A stretch of 5,492 nucleotides of DNA from an uncultured Synechococcus sp. (GTDB lineage Bacteria > Cyanobacteriota > Cyanobacteriia > PCC-6307 > Cyanobiaceae): the NCBI GenBank assembly GCA_913040905.1, contig CAJWIC010000103.1, positions 1-5,492 on the forward strand. Direction: 5' to 3'. Shown here one piece after another: positions 1-4,986 of the stretch; the stretch's first letter is position 1; every line of letters begins with the position of its first letter. Under the pieces are notes generated by a model. It searched no databases and was not told where the DNA came from. It saw only the letters and a program-made list of their open reading frames with translations. The position numbers and the translations under genes were made by a program.

Positions 1-414
1 CATCCCGAAGGCGGTTGGTACCGGGAGCTGCAGCGCAGCTCCATCACCGTCGTCCGGCCCGATGGACAGCAGCGCAATGCGATCACCACCGTGCTGTTTC
101 TGCTTGGAGCCGACAATGTGAGTCGCTGGCACTGCGTGCATGGTGGCGATGAAATCTGGACCTTCCTCGCTGGCGCTCCCCTCAGCCTGTTTCAGCATTC
201 CGATGCTGCTGACAGATCTCAGGAACAGGTGGTCAGTGCTGATCAGCCTGTGACCTGGGTCCCGGCGGGGGTGTGGATGGCAGCCCGGAGTCAGGGGGAT
301 TTCAGTTTGGTGAGTTGCTGTGTCGGTCCTGGATTCAGCTTCGACGACTTCGAGATGCTGCGGGATCGAGCGCGTTCTGAATGGCCGGTCGGAATTGATG
401 ACCAGTTGATTTGA
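1..414 (+). CDS. DUF985 (cupin_5) family protein, 5' end missing
   Basis: This is the C-terminal 137 residues of a small cupin-fold protein of the DUF985/cupin_5 family; the start lies left of the window. The frame is open from base 1 and ends at TGA 412-414. Family hallmarks are visible in order: HPEGGWYRE at the very first codons, the segment WHCVHGGDEIWTFLAG around residues 43-58, and VPAGVWMAARSQGDFSLVSC followed by a GPGF..DDFEML ending. These match the conserved HPEGG(W/Y)YRE, DE.W...AG and VPAG.WQAA...G.(Y/F)SLV.C blocks of the family, which usually starts only some 10-30 residues before HPEGG. A GTG at 91 could be taken as a start but would cut off the conserved HPEGG block, so it is not the start. 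Family members bind small molecules or metals in a beta barrel; the substrate is not established, and none is claimed here. The family call is secure, the function is not. Confidence 0.9.
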   Translation, partial: HPEGGWYRELQRSSITVVRPDGQQRNAITTVLFLLGADNVSRWHCVHGGDEIWTFLAGAPLSLFQHSDAADRSQEQVVSADQPVTWVPAGVWMAARSQGDFSLVSCCVGPGFSFDDFEMLRDRARSEWPVGIDDQLI

Positions 415-430
415 TTTATGGCATTATTCG

Positions 431-464
431 CACGATATCGGTGTGATTTGGTGTTGATTTCGTG
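431..464. other. Weak inverted repeat after the cupin gene
   Basis: CACGATATC (431-439) and GATTTCGTG (456-464) can pair as a 9-bp stem with one T-T mismatch and a 16-nt loop, 16 nt after the cupin stop. There is no following T-run on the plus strand, so it is a poor candidate for an intrinsic terminator. It may be chance. Confidence 0.15.
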
Positions 465-519
465 CTATTCAAAGGGTCCCTGTCGTCCAGTAGCGAACAC
501 GATTGGGATGAGTTTGGGG

Positions 520-542
520 CGCTGGGTTGAAAGTGGCCAGCG
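520..542 (-). terminator. Possible 3'-end hairpin of the DUF389 gene
   Basis: CGCTGG (520-525) and CCAGCG (537-542) form a perfect 6-bp GC-rich stem with an 11-nt loop, 8 nt beyond the DUF389 stop codon on the minus strand. No T-tract follows in either direction, so it may stabilise the mRNA end rather than terminate transcription. The position fits; the structure is modest. Confidence 0.25.
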
Positions 543-550
543 GGAACTCT

Positions 551-1735
551 TCACGGAGTGGTACTCAGCTCAGGGACTTCAGGGGCTTGATGGTCGCTTT
601 GAAGCCTCTCTCGTGGTTCGATGGCTTGATCGAGAATCGTTTCGATGTTGATGCTATCCATCACCTCATTGCCTGAAACAACGCTGACGTTGATGCGCTG
701 GACTTCCATCTGCATTTTCAGGCCGTCAAATTGTTCGCTTAGTTTCTCGTTGATGAGATCCTGAATGGTTTGAACCTGTTTGTAACTTGGTGTGGTCGGG
801 TTGGTGACACGAACAACCAGAAGAATTTTTGGGGTTTGATTACTGCTCCAGTAATTCGGCCAATCAAACTGGATGTTGTCCAGTTCTAGAGAGTCATTGC
901 TGCCAAAGGTCTGGGTTTGCCGCTTGAGATATGTGCTGATGTCCTGTTCGATTCTCACCTTGAGGTTGTCTCGTTTCAGGGCATAGAGATGTTGCTCGTA
1001 GCGGCCGTAGAGCTTGAACCCCACCCAGCTGGCCAGGCCGAGGGCCAGCAACAGCAGCAGCCGGGAGCGCCGCTGCCGCCGCAGTTTGTCTCGGAAGTAG
1101 GGCTCCCGGATGGCTAGTACCGAGATGCCACCAATCAGGATGCCCAACAGATTGGCGGCATAGAGAAGACCAGCCCCACGCGCGTCGGCAAAGTCTCCGG
1201 CCGCCAGCATGAGCCCCATCACGCACACCGGTGGAACCAGGGCCACGGCAATGGCCGTGCCAGCCATGGAACTCACTGCACCGGGGTTGACTTTTGCGTA
1301 GGTGGCGATCGCTCCTGCGGCCAGGGCGATCCCCAGGTCCAGGAGTGTCGGACTTAAACGCCCCTGAATTTCCTCTGAAAAGGCATCAACGGTCAGCAGG
1401 CCGTTGGCTTGGGCAATCAACCCAAGCAGTAACGACAGCAGTGTGGTCAGGCTGGCGCCAGCCGCCAGGGTGAGGGCCGAACGGGGCAGCAGTCGCCAGT
1501 CTCCGATCAGGGTGGCGAAGACGGCCACCCGCAGCGGCAGGATCCATGGCGCCACCACCATGGCGCCGATCACAACGGCGGTGTTGTCAGCCAGAAGCCC
1601 GAGCGTGGCGATCAAACTGGCCCCCAGCGTGAGCACCAGGAACGATTCGTTGAGTTTCGCGTCCCCGTCGTAGCTGCGGTGCAGCTCCTCGAGGCGATCA
1701 CGTTCCTCCAACAGATGTTGTTGATCGACCGTCAA
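551..1735 (-). CDS. DUF389 family integral membrane protein
   Basis: A 394-residue membrane protein with a DUF389 (uncharacterised hydrophobic) domain. After a charged, soluble N-terminus (about residues 1-30) there are six or seven hydrophobic segments near 32-50, 53-75, 86-110, 131-148, 157-179, 187-208 and 225-242. The family signatures are IGAMVVAPWILPLR (57-70), where others have IGAM..SP...P, and AGTAIAVALVPPVCVMGL (158-175). The remaining part, about 245-394, is soluble, with a basic stretch at 211-224 just before the last membrane span. The start is TTG at 1733-1735: an in-frame TGA lies two codons upstream, so no longer product is possible, and no good ribosome-binding site is seen. 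It starts 13 nt after the stop of the SPFH gene on the same strand, so the two are probably co-transcribed and translation may be coupled. Members occur widely in bacteria and archaea; the molecular role is unknown. A transport or channel role is only a guess from its topology. Confidence 0.88.
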   Translation of the reverse strand: MTVDQQHLLEERDRLEELHRSYDGDAKLNESFLVLTLGASLIATLGLLADNTAVVIGAMVVAPWILPLRVAVFATLIGDWRLLPRSALTLAAGASLTTLLSLLLGLIAQANGLLTVDAFSEEIQGRLSPTLLDLGIALAAGAIATYAKVNPGAVSSMAGTAIAVALVPPVCVMGLMLAAGDFADARGAGLLYAANLLGILIGGISVLAIREPYFRDKLRRQRRSRLLLLLALGLASWVGFKLYGRYEQHLYALKRDNLKVRIEQDISTYLKRQTQTFGSNDSLELDNIQFDWPNYWSSNQTPKILLVVRVTNPTTPSYKQVQTIQDLINEKLSEQFDGLKMQMEVQRINVSVVSGNEVMDSINIETILDQAIEPRERLQSDHQAPEVPELSTTP

Positions 1736-1748
1736 CGCTCAGAGATCG

Positions 1749-2543
1749 TCAGCTTTTGCGCCCCACGATGACCGGAGGTGTACCTCCCGATGTTCCCGGT
1801 AGTGCCGGAACCACCTCCGTTCGCCCATCCCACTTGTCAAGGAAGAGCTTGAACAGCACCTGGTCGTCCAGGCTGCGGTTGAGTGTGTCGTAACGGATGG
1901 CTTCCTGTTCGGCGATCTTCACCTCCGTCTGTGCCCTCAGCAGTTGCTGTTCAGCGATCTGTTTCTGCTCAATGGCTGCGCGATATTCCTCGGCAATCTG
2001 CAGGCCGGTCAGGTCGAGGCCACGCACTTCGACGTAGTCGAATTTGTCGAGTTCCTCGGCCACCGTCCGCTCAACCAGGGATGAGATGTCGTTCCATTCA
2101 GTGGCGATGGTCACCAGTTCGTACTGGGAGAACACCGACTTGAGAGCTTTCAGCAGCGAGGGCTGAATGATGCGCGGGTAAATCTCACGGTCAGTGCTGG
2201 CGATGGTGCGGTAAATCCGCCCCGCCTCATCGGGACGAACGGCATATTTCACAGTGGCGGTGGCTTCAATCACCTGAAGGTCTTTGGTCAGGGTGGCGAA
2301 TTCCTCAGGCCTCACCTGCGTGCGCACATCAAAGGGGGAGACCGCCTGCACAAAGGGAATCTTGAAATTCAGGCCGGGCAGACGTGAGCCACCGCTCACC
2401 TTGCCAAGGGTGGTGACCACAGCCACTTTTCCCGCCGGGACGATGAACAGAGACTGACCCAGAAGCAGCAGCGCGCTCAGCAGGATGGCGACCAGACCCA
2501 CCAGGCCTGTGGAGGGGTCGTTGATCGGACGGGGAGTCTGCAT
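1749..2543 (-). CDS. SPFH/Band 7 (prohibitin-family) membrane protein
   Basis: A 264-residue member of the SPFH (stomatin/prohibitin/flotillin/HflK) superfamily. One N-terminal transmembrane segment lies at about residues 12-34 (GLVGLVAILLSALLLLGQSL), followed directly by the SPFH domain start FIVPAGKVAVVTTLGKV and the conserved PGLNFKIPFV. The domain runs to about residue 180 and leads into a helical, alanine/glutamine/glutamate-rich stretch (about 182-216, AAIEQKQIAEQQLLRAQTEV), a probable coiled coil for ring assembly. The C-terminus ends in a Gly/Pro-rich tail. I chose ATG 2541-2543; the frame is open to 2618 (an ATG or other start there would add 25 residues rich in Gln, His and Asn, not typical of the family). 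No strong Shine-Dalgarno is visible. SPFH proteins form oligomeric membrane rings that scaffold or restrain partners such as FtsH protease. Its partner here may be the DUF389 protein encoded 13 nt downstream; that is inference. Confidence 0.9.
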   Translation of the reverse strand: MQTPRPINDPSTGLVGLVAILLSALLLLGQSLFIVPAGKVAVVTTLGKVSGGSRLPGLNFKIPFVQAVSPFDVRTQVRPEEFATLTKDLQVIEATATVKYAVRPDEAGRIYRTIASTDREIYPRIIQPSLLKALKSVFSQYELVTIATEWNDISSLVERTVAEELDKFDYVEVRGLDLTGLQIAEEYRAAIEQKQIAEQQLLRAQTEVKIAEQEAIRYDTLNRSLDDQVLFKLFLDKWDGRTEVVPALPGTSGGTPPVIVGRKS

Positions 2544-2634
2544 GGCAGCAGTTGTGTTGCAAGGATGATGTCGGTTCGGGCTGGGTTTCTGTTGGCCATG
2601 GCACTGAATCGACACCAAGTTCTTCCGTTGACCC
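2544..2634. promoter_or_regulatory. Divergent intergenic region between SPFH and protease genes
   Basis: These 91 bp separate two genes transcribed away from each other, so both promoters and 5' leaders should lie here or reach into the coding ends. I see no convincing -10/-35 pair or operator palindrome. The assignment rests on gene orientation only. Confidence 0.35.
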
Positions 2635-4002
2635 TTGGCTTACAAAACTGCGCTCGAGGTGCCACGGTCCAGCAATCCCTGGATTGATGGCCTCACGGAT
2701 GGCTACCGCTGGGGCATCACGGCAACCGATCCTGTCGTCGGTTACACCTTCATCAGCGATACATCTGATCGGCCGGGTGATGAGTTCGGGGGCTATCCCT
2801 CTTGGGGCTGGAGTGAAGAGGAACGGGACCTGATGGAGCAGGCCATGGCTGAGATTTCGGCTGTGTGTGCTCTTCGGTTCGAAGACCGTGGCGATGACAA
2901 TGATGATGATGTGGAGATCTGGTACTACAACCTCAACGACCGTCAGTCCGATAACAGTTATGGCTTCGCCTACACCCCTGGCAGTGACGCAGACGAAGGG
3001 TTGGTGGCCATCAACTGGTCGACGTATCAAAACAATGACGGCAGCTTCAAGAATTCGATTGCGTCCGGCAGCTTCTACGGCATCACCTTCCTGCATGAGC
3101 TCAGTCATGCCGTCGGCCTGAAGCATCCTCACGACAGAGGTCTGCTCGATCAACCCCGATTCCCTGGTTTGACACGCCGGTCAAATGAGTTTCGTGATAC
3201 GGGCGATTTCGACCAGAACGCCCACCCCTTCACGCAGCTCACCTACGTCGACAAGGGAGCTCGCAATGGGATGGCTCCTCAATCAATCGAAGCCTATGGC
3301 TTCCTGAAAACGCCTGGCGCTTTGGATATTGCTGCCCTGCAATGGATGTACGGGATCAATCCTGACGCTGCCTCTGGCGACGACACCTACAAACTGCCTC
3401 TGGAGAATGCTGAGGGAACCGGGTGGCAATCAATCTGGGACACCGGTGGGGTGGACAGCATCACCGCAGCTGGTTCCACAGCTGCGGTCACAATCGATCT
3501 GCGCAATGCAACCCTTGGTGATGACGTCCATGCCGGCGGTTACATCAGCAGGGTTGAGGGCGTCTTCGGTGGATTTTCCATTGCGCACGACTGGGATGGT
3601 CGCACCCTCGGAACCCCCGCAGGACTCTGTGTGATTGAAAACGCGATCGGTGGCAAGGGGGATGATCTTCTGATTGGTAATCAGACTGGTAACCGACTCA
3701 AAGGCAAGAAGGGTGCCGACGTGCTGTACGCCGGTGGAGGAGGAGACGACCGCGTCACTGGTGGCAAAGGGCGCGATCAGTTCTGGATCTCAGCTGAACA
3801 GGCTTCTTTTGTGGAGGTGACCGACTTCAACCCTCGCAAGGATCGACTGGTCTTCGATGTCGACACTTCGGCGGTGACGTTCGATTCGCTCGGGGCTGGC
3901 AGCCAGGTGTTGATTGATGGTCGAGTGGTGGCACAGCTGCCTGGAGTCACAGGCCTGGATCTTGAACGGCACGCCTTGTTCGGGGCCTTCGAACTCCTCT
4001 AG
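2635..4002 (+). CDS. Serralysin-like secreted zinc metalloprotease with RTX repeats (peptidase family M10B)
   Basis: A 455-residue metzincin protease, close in length to classical serralysins (about 470-480). The catalytic domain (about 25-240) carries the zinc motif HELSHAVGLKH at 154-164, with ligands H154, H158, H164 and catalytic E155. The Met-turn region aligns as QLTY (201-204): the usual Met is Leu202, while the zinc-ligating Tyr is kept as Tyr204. Then come the conserved GALDIAALQWMYG (228-240), WD.GG.DS (268-275), and VIENAIGGKGDDLLIGN entering five RTX calcium-binding nonapeptides (339-383). The C-terminal domain (about 395-455) should carry the uncleaved type I secretion signal; it ends FELL, an acidic residue before hydrophobic ones, recalling the DFIV end of serralysin. 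There is no N-terminal signal peptide, as expected. The start is TTG 2635: an in-frame TGA lies two codons upstream; GTG at codon 9 is the alternative. The gene is divergent from the SPFH gene. Family is secure; the substrate is unknown, and no type I transporter is in the window. Confidence 0.93.
   Translation: MAYKTALEVPRSSNPWIDGLTDGYRWGITATDPVVGYTFISDTSDRPGDEFGGYPSWGWSEEERDLMEQAMAEISAVCALRFEDRGDDNDDDVEIWYYNLNDRQSDNSYGFAYTPGSDADEGLVAINWSTYQNNDGSFKNSIASGSFYGITFLHELSHAVGLKHPHDRGLLDQPRFPGLTRRSNEFRDTGDFDQNAHPFTQLTYVDKGARNGMAPQSIEAYGFLKTPGALDIAALQWMYGINPDAASGDDTYKLPLENAEGTGWQSIWDTGGVDSITAAGSTAAVTIDLRNATLGDDVHAGGYISRVEGVFGGFSIAHDWDGRTLGTPAGLCVIENAIGGKGDDLLIGNQTGNRLKGKKGADVLYAGGGGDDRVTGGKGRDQFWISAEQASFVEVTDFNPRKDRLVFDVDTSAVTFDSLGAGSQVLIDGRVVAQLPGVTGLDLERHALFGAFELL
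3649..3783 (+). repeat. RTX nonapeptide calcium-binding repeats in the protease
   Basis: Residues 339-383 of the protease read as GGKGDDLLI, GNQTGNRLK, GKKGADVLY, then an extra Ala366, GGGGDDRVT and the start of GGKGRDQFW. The consensus GGxGxDxUx is good in units 1, 4 and 5, and degenerate in 2 and 3. In the family these form a parallel beta roll that folds on binding calcium outside the cell. Confidence 0.75.
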
Positions 4003-4151
4003 GCCGGCTGCTGGAGTGTTTCTTCCAAGAGAGTGCTGCGCTGTGCTTCACAGCGCCGGCATTCTCGGCTGTCCAGGGCGAAGAAATTAAGCGACAGCGT
4101 TTTGTCGCAGCTGCTGCACTGGCGCGTCTCGGCCGCAGGGCTTGTCTGCAT
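3999..4151 (-). CDS. Small CxxC/CxxC protein, likely zinc-binding
   Basis: A 50-residue protein that starts at ATG 4149-4151 and stops at TAG 4001-3999. Two CxxC pairs, CSSC (residues 12-15) and CRRC (31-34), are 15 residues apart, which suggests a small zinc ribbon or treble-clef-like fold; the spacing segment (DKTLSLNFFALDSRE) is conserved-looking and contains Phe and Leu for a core. This resembles small zinc-finger fragments with the CxxC...F....C..C pattern in many cyanobacteria and phages. The frame stays open upstream to 4349, but that extension is Pro/Arg-rich and overlaps the divergent gene, so I reject it. No clear Shine-Dalgarno precedes the ATG. The gene converges on the protease gene and shares the CTAG that holds both stop codons. 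Function unknown; nucleic-acid or protein binding is a guess. Confidence 0.65.
   Translation of the reverse strand: MQTSPAAETRQCSSCDKTLSLNFFALDSRECRRCEAQRSTLLEETLQQPA
4038..4056. terminator. Perfect 8-bp hairpin 35 nt past the protease stop, inside the opposing gene
   Basis: GCGCTGTG (4038-4045), loop CTT, CACAGCGC (4049-4056): an 8-bp perfect stem with a 3-nt loop. It lies within the 50-aa gene at the codons for its second CxxC. No T-tract follows on either strand, so it is not a classical intrinsic terminator, but it is well placed to define or protect the 3' end of the protease mRNA. Confidence 0.3.
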
Positions 4152-4216
4152 GATTTTGTTGCTGATCCAGCTCACTTCACTGTGCCACTTTCTGTAGTTT
4201 CGGACACATGTGCAGG

Positions 4217-4234
4217 GGAGGCAGAATGGAGTGA
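4217..4234 (+). promoter_or_regulatory. Strong ribosome-binding site followed by a two-codon open frame (ATG GAG TGA)
   Basis: GGAGG at 4217-4221 (within AGGGGAGG) is the best Shine-Dalgarno-like sequence in this region. Four bases later comes ATG 4226-4228, then GAG and TGA 4232-4234. The ATG is in frame with the next gene, whose probable start (ATG 4250) is 24 nt on. It could be a regulatory minigene, a vestigial start cut by a stop, or chance. Confidence 0.35.
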
Positions 4235-4249
4235 CTGGCTCAGGTGGAG

Positions 4250-4480
4250 ATGTCCAAGGATGCGGGGACGCAGGCCGAGAACAAGAAGCGCCGGCGTCGC
4301 GGGCCGGCCATCCCACTTGAACAGGTTTCACCGGCGGTCCTGACCTCAACGAGGGATGTGGCCTTCACCCTGCAGCAACTACGTCTGGATCCAGCCCCTG
4401 AGGAGGTGCTCAAGGCGGTGCTGGATCGAGCTGCCCATCTTGAGGAACAGGCCAGTGGCATCACAGTGTTCGATGACTGA
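4250..4480 (+). CDS. Small hypothetical protein with basic N-terminal cluster
   Basis: A 76-residue protein of no family I recognise. The first 20 residues are polar and strongly basic (NKKRRRRG at 11-18), followed by PAIPLEQ and a probable amphipathic helix pair, about 34-45 and 50-67 (EEVLKAVLDRAAHLEEQ). It has no membrane segment, signal peptide or cysteine. The basic cluster could contact nucleic acid or a ribosome; this is only a suggestion. I chose ATG 4250, preceded closely by AGGTGGAG; GTG 4244 would add two residues (Val/Met-Glu). The upstream frame carries TGA at 4232-4234. Its end overlaps the start of the next gene by 8 nt, so the two form a tight unit transcribed to the right from a 98-bp gap shared with the divergent CxxC gene. 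Confidence 0.7.
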   Translation: MSKDAGTQAENKKRRRRGPAIPLEQVSPAVLTSTRDVAFTLQQLRLDPAPEEVLKAVLDRAAHLEEQASGITVFDD

Positions 4481-4766
4481 TTCAGTGGAAGCCACTCAGG
4501 AAAGCGCTGAGCGAGCGTTGCAAATGCTGCTTCGTGCCATTGCCGGCCCGAACTACTCCGGAGCCCTGAAGCAGGGGGATGTGGCACAGCAGATTGAGCT
4601 CTGTTTGACCTGGGTCAAAGCTGAAGCATCAGAGGCTGCGTCGTTGATCGAATCATGCGTTCCCCATGGCAAGCCGATGTTGGCTCAGGCGCAGGCCCGG
4701 TTGGAGAGCCTGCAGTCCTTGCAGCTGTTAGAGCGAGTGACAGCGTCCTATTTCAATAAGGACTGA
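4473..4766 (+). CDS. Small hypothetical helical protein, coupled to the preceding gene
   Basis: A 97-residue protein of no recognised family, starting at ATG 4473-4475 and ending at TGA 4764-4766. The sequence looks almost entirely helical and soluble: alanine-, leucine-, glutamine- and glutamate-rich, with two cysteines (C44, C62) and a break at AGPNYSGALKQGD (24-36) and CVPHGKP (62-68). There is no signal peptide or membrane span. Start choice: the ATG sits 8 nt inside the end of the preceding gene and has no Shine-Dalgarno, which fits translational coupling, and earlier in-frame starts (to 4356) would create a longer overlap with a Cys/Arg-rich segment that looks out-of-frame. The tight overlap suggests the two products are made together and may act together. 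A 9-bp hairpin begins at its stop codon. Confidence 0.65.
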   Translation: MTDSVEATQESAERALQMLLRAIAGPNYSGALKQGDVAQQIELCLTWVKAEASEAASLIESCVPHGKPMLAQAQARLESLQSLQLLERVTASYFNKD

Positions 4767-4787
4767 TCTTGGCTACGCCCGAGATCA
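4764..4787 (+). terminator. Hairpin overlapping the stop codon of the 97-aa gene
   Basis: TGATCTTGG (4764-4772) and CCGAGATCA (4779-4787) form a 9-bp stem with one G-T pair and a 6-nt loop; the stem starts at the TGA stop. There is no downstream T-run (GC-rich CCTGCACGGGGG follows), so termination is unsure. mRNA end protection is equally likely. Confidence 0.3.
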
Positions 4788-4986
4788 CCTGCACGGGGGT
4801 CATGACCGTTACGCCAGGGAGTGAACAGAAAAAAATTTCCTGCCACAAGCCCGATCGTCACCGCAATCGCCGTTACCTGTTCCCAGACTTCAATATTCAT
4901 CGAAGTCGTCCAGAACCGGCAGTAACTCTGTTTGCAAGGGTTTGGTGGGTTCGTCGAGGTTGTAGGACCGCTCTCTACAGCAAACC

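Noticed and set aside
418..651. Plus-strand frame of 77 codons beginning just after the cupin stop
   Set aside because: About 100 bases of it lie antisense to the DUF389 3' end, it has no recognisable motif, and its Cys/Arg-rich composition looks like noncoding read-through.
2890..2911. GAT/GAC-rich run (DDNDDD) in the protease
   Set aside because: A short acidic loop in the family region that varies in sequence; it keeps the reading frame and needs no special explanation.
2329..3153. Long minus-strand frame of 274 codons spanning the SPFH 5' end and the protease 5' part
   Set aside because: It lies over two well-supported genes (SPFH in another frame, protease on the opposite strand), and the translation shows no conserved motif; it is a shadow.
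4205..4212. CACATGTG palindrome in the divergent gap
   Set aside because: An 8-bp palindrome occurs often by chance, and nothing else around it looks like an operator.
4152..4349. N-terminal extension of the 50-aa CxxC gene to a 116-residue product
   Set aside because: The extension is Pro/Arg/Ser-rich, covers the divergent gap and the start of the opposite-strand gene, and the CxxC part has its own ATG at 4151.
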